Positions 36,106-47,452 of a stretch of DNA of 64,000 nucleotides are shown here, piece by piece. The notes beneath the pieces were generated by a model that saw nothing but the letters and a program-made list of their open reading frames with translations, did no database searches and was not told the origin of the DNA. The stretch's first letter is position 1, and each line of letters begins with the position of its first letter. Source of the stretch: Neurospora intermedia (taxonomy: Eukaryota > Ascomycota > Sordariomycetes > Sordariales > Sordariaceae). The position numbers were made by a program, and so were the translations under genes. Where the stretch lies: NCBI GenBank assembly GCA_037102815.1, contig BTPP01000005.1:992001-1056000 (forward strand), written 5' to 3'.

Positions 36106-37810
36106 TCATCGACGAAACAACGACACCGTTCCAAACAACAACCCTTTAACTCCAATACACGTAAGGCACCCCACGACTGTACTCGCAACCAAAAACGCCT
36201 TCAAACTCCTGAACTCCGAGCCACCATTCCTGCTAGCAATCCAGTCTCTCCAACCTTTCTTCTTCTTCCCCTTCCCACCTCCTCCCTCCTCCTCACATCT
36301 CTCAGAACCCGTATACTTTCCCCATTCCGGCACCCACTCAAACCCAAACTCCGCCTCCTTCCCACCTGCCATCTCAACAACCACCTTCCTCATCCACCTT
36401 CTCACCCTCTTATACATTTCCTCCCCAGTAACAACCTCTTCAGTCCTATCATTTTGGGGTCCACCACCCCATGATGAGCCCCATTTCAAGAGAAGATAAT
36501 GCGCCTGTCTTGAATAGCAAAACACCATGAAGAACAAACACTGACTGATAACCAACACGGTATACCACACTCCCGGCTTCGGGATACGTAAGGCTTTGCA
36601 CAGCCTGGAGCCATTCAACCAGTACGCCTGCGCCCTTAGAAACGACTCGGAGCTGCGCAGGGGTGGCTGGTTCGCGAGGGAGGAAATGATGTTGTTAGCC
36701 AGCACGGCGGACGTCTCGCTGGGACGGCTGAGTTCCGAAAGCATGATTGACTCCATCACGATCTTGGCCTCCTGGGCGCTTCCGAAGGGCGTGATTTTGA
36801 TTTTCTGCTGCCCATGCCCATGCCCACCACCGGAAGACCCACAGGAAGAAGAAGAAGAGGGTAAAGTGATGGTGATGGTGTCGGGCACGCCAATAAGATA
36901 AGCGACGTATCGCCATAAGGCCAAGTAGTCGTTGATCTCTTGTGAGGTTAAGAAGATGCCTTGGCGGGGTAGGCCCATCCAGATGAGGGCCGAGGAAAAA
37001 GGAGGCGATGGTGGCGATGCTGTCGAGGTCGTTAATTGGGATTCCCCAGTTTGGCGTGTCCCAGTACCTTCTCTCTCCTTCTTTTCCTTTCTTCCCGTTC
37101 TTATCATTCGAAGCAGCCAAAGTCATGATCCTCCTCCTCACCATCCCATGCAAAAACCTTACTCGGATTGTACTCCTCCACCCCCTTCCCCCATCACTAC
37201 CACTTTCGTCACCCCCATCATCACCACTGGCACCACCAGCAGCAGCAGCACCACCAGGAGGCAGCATCGACCCCACCCCCTCCGTAACATCCAAAATATG
37301 CTGAAACGTCTCCAGCAACCTCCGTCTAGCCACGCGCGTCCCGAACCCCCCTGTTCTCGCTAGTGTCTCGACCACTCGCGCTGACGCCATCCCCCCCAAG
37401 AGAGAATGGAAAGTCAAGGAAGTAATGGCGGGCCCGACGTACCGGTAAAAGACGGCTTGGCCGCGCGCGATGGACGGGTAGGAGACCCAGGGAGGGATGG
37501 TGGTTAGGTGTGTCCAGAGGGTGGAGAGGGAGGGGGAGGAGGAGTGGTAAGTTTGGAGGAGATGGAGGACGTCATTGGACTGGTGGTGGAGGTGGAGGGG
37601 GCATTGGTTGGGATTTTGGGATGGGGAGGACTTGGAGGAGGAGGAGATAAGTCCGAGTCTGTCGAATTCGTCGAGACAGTCGTTGGTCAGTTTGTCGTAG
37701 GAGAGGGTGAGAGGGTGGAGGTCCGTGGAAGTGAGGTGAGAAGGGGTCCAGTCGAAGGTGTAGCCCCAGATGTTCTTGCGGTTGTTGGGGCTGTTGTTGG
37801 TGGAGCACAT
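36106..37810 (-). pseudogene. ER-bound oxygenase, mpaB/DUF2236 (latex-clearing-protein-like) family, frame shifted
   Basis: Two overlapping frames carry one continuous family match. The first runs from ATG 37810 through WVSYPSIARGQAVFYRYVGP and YWDTPNWGIPINDLDSIATIAS. The second continues with SSALIWMGLPRQGIFLTSQEI and ALWRYVAYLIGVP to the stop at 36106. The switch falls in a five-base homopolymer (A on the + strand, 36996-37000). The span is exactly one base more than a multiple of three, and one base fewer would give 567 aa. No splice signals explain it: the only candidate intron there is 48 bp, which preserves frame and would delete conserved residues. Two hydrophobic segments occur near the C-terminus (VLVISQCLFFMVFC and FLVASTVVGCLTCIGVKGLLF). 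MpaB-type proteins are membrane oxygenases that cleave isoprenoid chains; the substrate here is unknown. It is either a sequencing error or a real pseudogene. The N-terminus may include an upstream exon. Confidence 0.78.
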
Positions 37811-38969
37811 GATGAGGTAGTAGGTGTCTGTTGTTGTAGGTTTCAATGGGATTTATGGGTTACTTTCTGGACAAGACTTTAAAAGTGTAAAGTCCAGATG
37901 TAAACAGTAAGCCGGAGTCGTAATTAGATGGTGGTTCGAAGCTCTTTAAGCAGAGACTCAAGTTGTGACAATTTCGAGGAGACATTTTCCACTTGGAAGC
38001 TTGACTACCTAGGCGAACTTTTTGTCTGTCTCTGTTGACACTGAGAACCCGAAACCAGTGAGAGAAATCCGACAAGATAAGTGGCAGAATTGTTTAACTT
38101 TGGCCTCGTTGGGATGAGATCAATATGTTATCAAATACCAAGAACTTGTTGGGGTAACAGGTCGTTTTTCTCGGTGAGATCTTCACTGTTAATAGTCGAG
38201 ACTGTGATGTCCACGTCGATGTAGGGTGTAACAGCCGGAGCAGAACAGGTTGTTTTGGTAACTACTTCGCCTGTCAACCGGTAACGGTAAGCTGTACTAT
38301 GCAGATATTCATTTGACATGTTGCCCTGCTCCAAGTTATGGTTGTGTGATATAGAAACCATGATGGTTGAGAGATTCATTGATGGCATCTTCCCCACATT
38401 TTGGTGATTCACTGGTGAAGACATCCCAGCATGGCCCGAGGCCAGATGCAGTCCACAGTCCTCTTGTGTTATGGTAAGGAGTTAAAGCCATCAACATAAA
38501 ATTGAAGAGTGTCAGCGGTCTTAGTTGAGACGATCACAAAAGAGCTTCAAGCTTGAGGTTACACAAAGTAAACGATGCTAGAAACTGTCAGCAACCAGAG
38601 TTGACGCAGTCGGGTGAGGCGTTACTGATAAGACTTATACCAAACAGATAAGGAAAACGGGGCTGGTGGGGCACCAGTGCTGGGGAGACCGATGCACGCT
38701 AACAAAATGCCCCATAAGGATGAGTTTCAGTGGGCAGGCAAGCAAGGCCTCTGGCGTCCGAGGACCCTGGGGAAATTTTTCGAAAACCGCCAACGTCGAT
38801 ATCTTATCAGGGCATCGCTTGTCGCCATCATTCCTTGGACAATTTCAGAACCGCAAGACTTAAGCCATCGCACTCACCCCAGGCTATTCTCCCATCGAGC
38901 CGCCATAATTTGAACTACCCAACCAGTCATTCTTACTTTTCCCTCAATATTACTGCCCGTCATATCACA
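37811..38969. promoter_or_regulatory. Divergent intergenic region, oxygenase gene and RRG9
   Basis: These 1.16 kb lie between divergent starts. The RRG9 frame stays open from about 38,730, but this part lacks a convincing ATG context and reads as leader. A CTACCTAGG motif lies near 38,005. Confidence 0.45.
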
Positions 38970-39965
38970 ATGAGTTGCTCTTGCAACACCGCCGCGCTGC
39001 GGATCTTTGTGCGAAACGTCGCCAACATCCAAGTACCCTCATCTCAACAAGTCACCCCAAGAGCGCTTTCTGGCTTCCACCGGCAAATGACCACATCTCT
39101 ACCTTTCCATACACGATCTCTACACACAACGCGCGCTGCCCGAAGCGATTCCACAGAGGCTGTCTCCGAGGAGACAGCAACGGCCACAGAGAAACCGAAA
39201 GCCCCGAAACTGCTCTTCCGAAAAACCCATGCTCCTGCCAACCCGAACTGGATGGGAGAGCAGCCTCCAAGACTTCCAGACCACAAGCCTCGAGAGTTGA
39301 AAAAAGCCAGGCGAGACCATGGAGCGCACACGGCCCAAGAAGAAGAAGGAGACCACACAGAGCCTACAAAGAAGAAGAACAGGTGGAGAGACCTACCAGA
39401 AGAGGAGCGTCGAGAACTCTACGCCAAAATGGGCAAAGAGATGCCCGACGAGGCCGAGAGGCAAGCGCGGAGGCAAGAGCAGCAGCAGCAGCAAAAGCTG
39501 AGGGCGTCACTCGAGGAGCCGAAAAAGCACAACCCGGCCCACCCCAAGCGAGAGAGCTGGCAACACCAGAAGAACGCTTTGAAAGAAAAGTTCCCTGAGG
39601 GTTGGAAGCCGCTCAAGAAGCTGTCGCCCGACGCGCTGGAGGGTATTCGGGCGCTGCACAAGCAGTTCCCCGAGGAGTACACGACCGAAGTGCTGTCCAA
39701 CAAGTTCCAGGTGTCGCCCGAGGCAATCCGTAGGATCCTCAAGAGCAAGTGGCGGCCGGACCCGGAAGAGGAGATTGAGCGCCAGGAGAGGTGGTTCAAG
39801 CGCGGAAAGCAGATTTGGCAGAGGTATGCCGAGTTGGGCGTGAAGCCGCCCAAGAAGTGGCGGGAGCAAGGCATCAGACCGAATAAATACTGGAAGGAAG
39901 GGGAGGAGAAGACGTTCAAGGATCGCCAAATTGCGAATGTCAAGCTGCATCGGAGCTTGTTGTGA
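38970..39965 (+). CDS. rrg9: RRG9-like mitochondrial respiratory-growth protein (neugrin family)
   Basis: A single exon encodes 331 aa. The N-terminal 60 residues are rich in Arg, Ser and Thr without acidic residues and include [13 protein letters not shown], a typical mitochondrial presequence. A charged coiled segment follows ([16 protein letters not shown] to EQQQQQKLR). The family domain begins near residue 200: [56 protein letters not shown] and [18 protein letters not shown]. In yeast, Rrg9 is needed for mitochondrial genome maintenance and respiratory growth; neugrin acts on mitochondrial rRNA in animals. The ATG at 38970 was chosen because the presequence follows at once. Confidence 0.92.
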   Translation: MSCSCNTAALRIFVRNVANIQVPSSQQVTPRALSGFHRQMTTSLPFHTRSLHTTRAARSDSTEAVSEETATATEKPKAPKLLFRKTHAPANPNWMGEQPPRLPDHKPRELKKARRDHGAHTAQEEEGDHTEPTKKKNRWRDLPEEERRELYAKMGKEMPDEAERQARRQEQQQQQKLRASLEEPKKHNPAHPKRESWQHQKNALKEKFPEGWKPLKKLSPDALEGIRALHKQFPEEYTTEVLSNKFQVSPEAIRRILKSKWRPDPEEEIERQERWFKRGKQIWQRYAELGVKPPKKWREQGIRPNKYWKEGEEKTFKDRQIANVKLHRSLL

Positions 39966-42900
39966 GAAGGGAGTCCATTCCTAACTCTACTATCTACCTA
40001 CTCTTGGGCATGAAACGAAAGAACTTGGGCTTTGGCGGCGTGGCAGCAAGCAATCAGATCACCGCTCAATATCCAAGTTATGACCGACTGTATTAATAGA
40101 GAAAAAAAAAAGAATTTTTTTTCCAGTCATGATCCGACATTATGGCAGAGCAAAATCACGGGATAGACTTGATCGTCCACTGCATCAGAAGGAAGCTAAC
40201 CATCCCCTCATCTATATTTGAACCTACCAATCCCACTTGGAGATAGCTGCACATAACAAGTCATGAACGAATGCGGCTCGTCCAGCCACGTGGTCAGGAC
40301 ATGCGGAACACTTGCACAGCACAGCACACACACAGGGAACCCTTTTGGCGGTCAAATCGTCTGTGCTTCTTGAAATAGAAGCTTGGTTGGATTTCATCGG
40401 CGCGTTCGGCGGAAAAAGAGTAATCAGGCTGGATGGCGGGAGTAGGTAGGTAGTCCACATGCTCAGCAGTGAGACGGAGCTTCGGCCTCCCGACTTGCGA
40501 TGCAAGATACCCTCAAACCATGACTGCTGTAAGACAAACATATCGGAACTATCCTATCTTGAGCAACCGATAAGCATCTATACTCGAGCTGGATAGGCTG
40601 GAACCAACGATGCGACGGACGACGACGACAACGACGACAACGACGCCACAGGAAAGAAAGTCATCCGGTCCCGGTGGTACTTTTCTTTCACTCTTTTTTC
40701 GCTTTCCGTCATTTATGATTATTATTATTCCCTGTCCGCCATCAACGCCCACGGACGTAATTGTACATTGCGTGACCTCCAATCGACTTTCTGCCTACCT
40801 TAGTGTAGCTTTTCCGCATTGACTTCAGCACTGCGGCCCGACGGAAGAAAGGCAAAAAAAAAAAAAGCCATGATAACGCCATGGGTTTGACACGTTGGGA
40901 CATGGAGTGAAGATTTTTGGAGGAGATTGGATGGCTCATACTCGTCCGACATTTGACACCGTATCTTGTGTACGGTTCTCTCTGTCTGGACTGCTTATGT
41001 ACGTGGATCTCAGCCGCAGCCGACGCTGTAGTATATTGTAGGGTTCATCCGTCGTCAGTCAACGTATATCGGTGGTAGTGGTGGTGGTGGTGATGGTGGT
41101 GTGGTTGTCTCTCGGCTCGGCTGTCTCTCTCCCCAACCCAAGGTCTCGCCCTCGTCGTGTCCGTGCCCAGACAACTAACACAAGGCCTGGACAGCACGTT
41201 TTTTGTATGTAATCCTCTATTTTCACCTTCCACTCAATGCACCTGGTGATGCCAAATTTGGAAACTTTCCACCTCTTCTTCTTCTTCTTCTTCTCCTTCT
41301 CCTTTCTGGCGGGGGCGTGCTAACGTAAGGATACTCCGGTTCCTGTTCACATGCCTAAGGTAGGTATGTAGTGTAGGCCCGTAAGTATTTTTAAACACGG
41401 GGGGGACATCTAGTGTAATCCTACACTGCACTGATGGCGAATGAAGATGATCGATGCCCCTCATGACCATCTGATCTTTCTACATAACCCTTTTCTAACC
41501 TCGGAAGAAAAAAAAGAACAGCAAAAAGGAAAAGACTGGGTCGACATTTGGCCATGTGGGGACACTCATACTGTGGGAAAGGGAAAAAAAAAAAATCGAT
41601 GCGACAGGTTTCACGACGCCGGAGTCTAGGAGAAAGATGAGCGTTTATAAAGTCGACTCGTGAGGAGAATTGGATGGATGGCAAAAGACGATTGATTGAT
41701 TCATCCACACACGCAGCGTCAGCGGGAAACATGGCATTCTACCGCAATGTGTCGGTGTCTCTCTCTGAAGCTGTTTTGACGGCGACGGCGGCGACGGCGG
41801 CGAGAACCGAGTGAGGATCCCTGGGAAGGAGTCTCAGCTTGCGGCGCCTATCAGTTCGAAGATCCAACCGATAAACAGGAAAACTGATGGGACTTGGAGG
41901 TGGGTGTCGAAGATGGGCCGCCCATCCTCCCAAGACACCACCTCCCGAATACGGCCAAGGGCGGTTTCTATGTATAAAATAAGAATTAGACGCGATGTGA
42001 CTTGTACCCGCATAGCGTCCGCATCCCAAAATCTGTGGCTACTATTGGTCAGTGTGGGCGCTTGCGCCTGCACCATACTCAAGGCATCGACAGGGGAGCC
42101 GGGGGTGGGTTCAGTTGGTGATGGACTGTGGTGGTGGACAGTTGGTTGGTGGACGGCGGCGTGGTGGTGAAGAGGGCCAAAATCAACTAACCAACCAACC
42201 AACCAACCACAGACCTTTGTCCGTCTGCGTTCACAGTGGTGTCACCATCCTTTGCGTTCCCTTGTTCTGTTCTTTTTTTTCCTTTTCTTTTCTTCCCCAT
42301 ATCCTTGTCGTCGTCACCGAGGAACATTGGAATAGAGGGGAAATGGAAGGGATTGTACGCCCAGCTGGAAGTACTGAGGAGGGGAGGAGGCCGAGGGGCT
42401 TTTCCTGTGAGTTGTGAGCTTGTCATACATCACACACGACTGGATCGATCCAGACAAACAGGAATGAACCGGTTGGGTGTTGCCGGTTACTGTGTGATTT
42501 CGGTTTCACCAGCTCCTCCTAGACTTCCCGTCGGGGAATGCATGCGGATAGGATGGCCTCGAGGACGGGGACATGGATGACGGACCGCGCGGCGACGGGG
42601 CTTCGAGGAGTGTGTCCTCCGTCGGTTCAGAATGTTGTCGTTGTTGTTGGGCGGGTGTTATGTGTGTGAGGAGGAGGAGGAGGAGGAGGAGCATGGGAGG
42701 AGCATGGCTCATGGCGCTTCCACAACGCTTCCCCTCCTCAGACTCCCTCTCTCCCATATTTTCATACCACACTACAACCTAGACTAGTGTACAGTATGTA
42801 TCTTTCACCAACCTAGCTCATCTACCACTCACCAACTGGCAACGACTGGTCTCCCGTCCGTCAATAGTTGCCCTCCCTGATCCGCCAGCCCTCCCGCCCA

Positions 42901-43316
42901 CCCTACTTGCCGCCGTCGCCACCAGCACGCACCCGTACCACATAGTGACACTAGTATCCGGCACACGTAAAAAGGATCTGCTGCTCGTTGGGCCCATCAT
43001 GTCACATCATTTACTATACTACTACCGTTCTATATAGCCGCCCGTGTCCCCCCATCGGCATCCCCCCTTCCCCTACGCACGTTTTTTTATTCTTCTCTGT
43101 TGTTTTTCGCTTTACCGGTTCTAGATCCTCAAGGAGGGTCTCCAGCCTGCCAGTTGCTCAGTTGGTGGGCTTTGACGACTCTGTGGAATTTGGTTTGCCT
43201 CTCTCTCTCTCGAAGGAAGTACTTGCATTGCAAACTGTTATAATCAACAAGGGTTGAGAGAAGCAAGCACGGGAACCGGAGCAAACCGAGTGAGAAACCA
43301 ACCCGACATTCTGGAA
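39966..43316. other. Microsatellite-rich gene-free region
   Basis: These 3.35 kb have no supportable gene. They hold GAC/GACGAC repeats near 40,615-40,650, GTG repeats (41071-41103), CTT repeats (41273-41302), CGG-type repeats (41778-41803), five AACC units (42189-42208) and GAG repeats (42668-42691). TAGTGTAG-type motifs lie at about 41,367 and 41,411-41,430. The final part, from about 42,780, is the likely promoter and leader of the following gene. Confidence 0.5.
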
Positions 43317-45437
43317 ATGTCGACTCATCAATCCCAGCCCAGCAGCCCGCCCAAGAGGCCAAGGCTTTCCCTTCAGATCAAGACCTTCAATGGTTCGAGT
43401 GTCAGGACATCCAGGACGCTGGCCGCCGCCGTGGATGTCAAGTCTCCCACAGCCTTCAACACGCTGTCGAATGTCTACGCCACCGCTGTGGATAGGTCAA
43501 CGCCAATCCAGGAGCATGCCCCGGCAACAGCGCTGTCAGGGGGGAAGCCGATGCTGCGCCTCCAAACCCAGGAGGCTGGCCAAAATGGCGGAGCAGCAGT
43601 ATCCAAGGACCGTCGTCTTCAAACGCCTTATTTGGGCCCATATCTCGACACTCCTCTGACGGCGCAACCAATGTCACCTGCCATTGCAACAGCACAAAGC
43701 CATATGATTTTCCCTAGTGCCATGACGGCGACACCACCACTATCCGCCCAGCCGCAAGAGCAGAACGGCCCTCGCGTGTTCACCTTTGATTCCAGCAACA
43801 CACACAGCAACAACTACTACAGCATGGCACAGCCGTCACTTAGCATCAATACTAGCTCCACCTCACAAGCATCAGAGATGGCTTCTTGCTCAGAAACGCC
43901 CAGGAGGCGAACCACTTTCCCATCCAACGTCAAGCTCCCCTACACCCACCCGCGTTCCCTCCGCAGCATCCTCCGCAACAGCCCTCTCGCACCTTTGACC
44001 TGCCAATCCCCCAACTCATCCAGGCGGCAGTCGCTCCGGCTCCAGGAAAAGGCCGCTCGGCGGGTGGCCTACCACAGCCCGCTGTGCGAGACCATTACCA
44101 CGAGCAAGTACACCAAGTCGCACGTGGACCTGCTGGCCGAAGACTCGGGGACGCCCACCACACCCACGGGGGCTAGATCCATCTCGTCATCCTCCTCCTC
44201 ATCATCATCATCATCATGCTCCTCCTCATCAGAGGGCGAGGAGCTGCTAGACCAGACCATGGCCTACACGGGCGGCAACGAGACCCGCGACGGGGGCCAG
44301 ACTCCGGGACCTTATGAGGAGATGCGCAGGCGCATGGCGGGTATGCACGCGTCGACGCCCATCTCGCTTTCGCCGACGAGCGGGGGGATACGCAAGAACC
44401 GTGGCTTGCAAGGAAAGAAAAGGGAGAAGAAGCGGAGATGGGTGTGGACGATTGGGAAAGACGCCGAGGACGCGGAGCTGGAGGAGTGCGGGAGTCCGGT
44501 GGTGCCGTGGACGGCGAGGCCGGAGCTATCATCGAACGCGGTAGCTGCTGCTGCTGCTGCTGCTGAAAGAAAGGAGGCCATGGTGGGCGTGCCGGTGTTG
44601 GCGGTGCCTGTGCCGCCAAGCAGGGCGAGGACGAGGGCGCAGACGCAGGCGCAGTCGTCGGTACAGGCTACTGTTGTTGCTGGGAACAAGGCGGCGGCTG
44701 CGGCTACGACTGTGGCATTGCAAATACCCCAGTTGCCGGTGCCGGGGCCGACTAGCAGCGGGAGGAGGCTAAGGCCCGCTTTGAGTTTGCCTCCTTCTTC
44801 CATGTCGACTCTGCCTGTTCCTGCTGGGCCTGTTGTACCTGCAGTGTCTACGCCCGTGGCTGCTGCTGCTGCTGCTCCAGCACTGCCCTTGGTGCAACAG
44901 CAACAGCAAACACAAACACAACAATCACCACCACCCCAGCAACATCAGCAACCCGAGCCCCATCAGCAGCAGCAGTCGTCCCGCGCCACATTTACCCCCG
45001 AACCCACCCTCCCTCACATTGAACCCCACACCCCCAGCATGGAATCCGTCACCAGCATGACCAGCATCATGTCCCAAGCCGAGTCCATGTTGTCCGAGGA
45101 CTCTGTCTTTGACACCTCGTCCGTGTACAACGGGGACGTGGAGATGTCAGATGCGAGCAGTGTTTGCTATGATGATGACCCTGCTGGTGATAACGAGTCT
45201 ACGTTTGGTGGTGGTAGTGGTGGTGCGGATGGGGACAATAACCACAACAACAGCGTCTACAAGAACTACTTGAAAGTAAATGGTGGTGGTAAGCGGCGAG
45301 GAGGAGCAAGTGTGGATCAGCCATGCCACTCGTCGGATATGGATACGGATATGGATACGGATATGGATATGGATACGCCTACGGTTGGGGGAAGGCCGGG
45401 GTATGCGGTGGAGAGGTTGGGGTTGGGGATTTGTTAG
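43317..45437 (+). CDS. Low-complexity protein of unknown function (conserved KKRRWVWTIG motif)
   Basis: A single exon encodes 706 aa. I do not assign a function. Near the N-terminus is PPKRPRLSLQIKT (about residues 12-24), a possible nuclear localisation signal. Ordered-looking islands are RRTTFPSNVKLPYTHPRSLRSILRNSPL, YHSPLCETITTSKYTKSHVDLL (about 255-276) and KKREKKRRWVWTIGKDAEDAELEE (about 365-388). The rest is Ser, Ala, Gln and Pro runs, ending in a triplet-repeat stretch coding Met-Asp-Thr-Asp units. Basic patches and disorder suggest a nuclear regulatory protein; this is inference. The open frame extends 63 bp upstream without an ATG, so ATG 43317 (GGAAATGTC) is taken as the start. Confidence 0.8.
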   Translation: MSTHQSQPSSPPKRPRLSLQIKTFNGSSVRTSRTLAAAVDVKSPTAFNTLSNVYATAVDRSTPIQEHAPATALSGGKPMLRLQTQEAGQNGGAAVSKDRRLQTPYLGPYLDTPLTAQPMSPAIATAQSHMIFPSAMTATPPLSAQPQEQNGPRVFTFDSSNTHSNNYYSMAQPSLSINTSSTSQASEMASCSETPRRRTTFPSNVKLPYTHPRSLRSILRNSPLAPLTCQSPNSSRRQSLRLQEKAARRVAYHSPLCETITTSKYTKSHVDLLAEDSGTPTTPTGARSISSSSSSSSSSSCSSSSEGEELLDQTMAYTGGNETRDGGQTPGPYEEMRRRMAGMHASTPISLSPTSGGIRKNRGLQGKKREKKRRWVWTIGKDAEDAELEECGSPVVPWTARPELSSNAVAAAAAAAERKEAMVGVPVLAVPVPPSRARTRAQTQAQSSVQATVVAGNKAAAAATTVALQIPQLPVPGPTSSGRRLRPALSLPPSSMSTLPVPAGPVVPAVSTPVAAAAAAPALPLVQQQQQTQTQQSPPPQQHQQPEPHQQQQSSRATFTPEPTLPHIEPHTPSMESVTSMTSIMSQAESMLSEDSVFDTSSVYNGDVEMSDASSVCYDDDPAGDNESTFGGGSGGADGDNNHNNSVYKNYLKVNGGGKRRGGASVDQPCHSSDMDTDMDTDMDMDTPTVGGRPGYAVERLGLGIC
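44198..44232 (+). repeat. TCA/TCC codon repeat encoding poly-Ser
   Basis: This is a tract of TCC and TCA triplets inside the unknown-function gene, encoding about 15 serines with one cysteine. It is a likely site of length variation. Confidence 0.6.
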
Positions 45438-47452
45438 TTAGGTACCTAGCGTTGTTGGATAGATGGATGGGAAGAGCATAAGATGGATACTGGGTCATGG
45501 GAGGTTTGGCTATGTACTGCTTACTTGGTTGTTATCATGTTTTGGGTTTAGGTGTAAAAGGGGTATGGAAAGGGAATGGTTTTGATATGGTTATGGGTAT
45601 GGTTATGGATATGAACATGAACGTGATGATGGATGGATGGATGGATGGATGGAAATGAACTCCTTTTGGGAATATGAAGGCGTAAATCAAACAAAGCATT
45701 TTCACATATATTCGTTGTACACACAACACCTCCGTCTCTTTATCCATTATGCCGTGATTCCTTCTTTACTTTCATCTTTCTCCATAGCTCCATAGCAGAG
45801 GACGCAGGTTTGGCTGATAGGCTATCCACTGTATACGCCATTGGTCTCCTAATCCATCGGTATATCCACGTTGCATTGGATGTTTACAAGTGTGAAGTGG
45901 ACAGTCTACCTTAGCATGTAACTTGGAGATATTACAGTATAGTTCAGGCTCAGTGGTGATGGTAACCAGCTTCTCGAAGCGCACGGTAAAACCTTGTTGT
46001 CTGACAAGGTGGAAGCCAACATGGGGGAATATGGGGGAGTGTACTTGGTTGTACTTTTAAACATGTAGTGTAGGACAGGCCAATCACAACCTCAACACCA
46101 TAACAGCACACACACCAATGAACAAGCCGTGGATGTTATTTTAGTCTTTCCCTGTCGTCCTTTGTTTTGTTTTGAAGCACGCCATCCAATCTTGTTGTAT
46201 CCACAAATAACTTTCTCGGTTCCTCTACTGTGGTACACTAAATGGGTGGTTAACCACAGCTTGCCAACGTCATCCCGAAAAGGTCCAGACCGACAACTTG
46301 AGACAACACAAGAAGGCCGAGAACGAGAGAGAATGTGGAACTCGACGGCGGGGACGAGACGGGGTGAACCGATCGATGTTTTGCAGTGGGAGAGATGGTT
46401 GTGGGTGGGTGCTGCTTAGGTGCCCTGCATTTGTTCCAAGCCCGCTGTAGCTTGGCAGTTGAATGACATTACGCACACAATTGACGGGAAGTAGCTGTGG
46501 TAATGACGTCATACCTACCTACCCAGCTCTACTTGTACATCTTCCCAAGCACAACATGACAACCTCTTCCATCTGAGTGACCGCAAACAACCACAACGAA
46601 TTTGGAAAGGTTCACCAATTGAAGGGTCATGCACACATGGCAGAATTCCTGATGGATTTCTTTAGTTGGGTGGTAATTGGGTTTCATACCAAGACTCTCA
46701 AGTCTTTGCAAAGGTGAGGAATCTCAAACAGAGATGATGACAGTCGAGCCATCTGGCATCTGGATCTGTCTTTGATGACGGCGATCAGATCGACTTCGTA
46801 TGTCCCGCTTCTTGCTTTTTTCTCGTTAGACCGGGGCTTGGCTGGGGCAGTGTAGTTGACAGTCTCCTAGGAGAGCTATCAGAGGGGGGAATTCTCAACT
46901 TGATACTGTACAACCCTCTCTGTAGTACTGGGATTGACGGGAAGCTCCTCTCAGCTCTCACACATCCACCCATCAGATCTTGCCATTCCGTTGGTTCATC
47001 CCATGTCTCTGATTCCTGCTTGTTTGCTTTTCCACAACCTCCACTTAATAGGGTAGAGAACTACTGCAGCTACCATGGCCCTGATGCGCCCCCTACGTAA
47101 CACCCTTACCACTTGTGGGGAGCTACAGGATGATAAGCTACCTCTATGTATAAACTGGATTCACACTTTCCCATCCACCTTCATCTTGATGAACGGTTCC
47201 AGTACCACAAGTACCGGGCAGTCCCATCCACGTCTCTTTTTTTTTCCTTTTCGTCTTCGATACTCCGTTGTATCCCTACCTACTCTATATCATCGCAGCC
47301 TTGTCTCTATTCCTTCTTAAGATCTGGACGGGATTATATCAACTACTTCCCTCGAATTAATACCAATCAGCAAATACTTTCTTCATGTCATACCACCATC
47401 CAAAGGAGATCAGTAGTACATTGTGAGCTTGTTAGAAGGACGGCAGGAAGAC
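45438..47452. other. Intergenic region upstream of the Mug190-like gene
   Basis: These 2 kb show no gene. A GGAT tetranucleotide repeat lies at 45627-45653 next to GGTTATGGNTATG-type repeats (45,540-45,615). A TAGTGTAGG motif lies near 46,065. The DNA just upstream of the next gene is CT-rich. Confidence 0.5.

Noticed and set aside
37050-37100. A short intron to explain the frame change in the oxygenase gene
   Set aside because: The only GT...AG candidate is 48 bp, a multiple of three, and would delete conserved residues without restoring the frame.
38730-38969. Longer N-terminus for RRG9 using the open frame upstream
   Set aside because: The upstream part has no good ATG, and the mitochondrial presequence starts directly at 38970.
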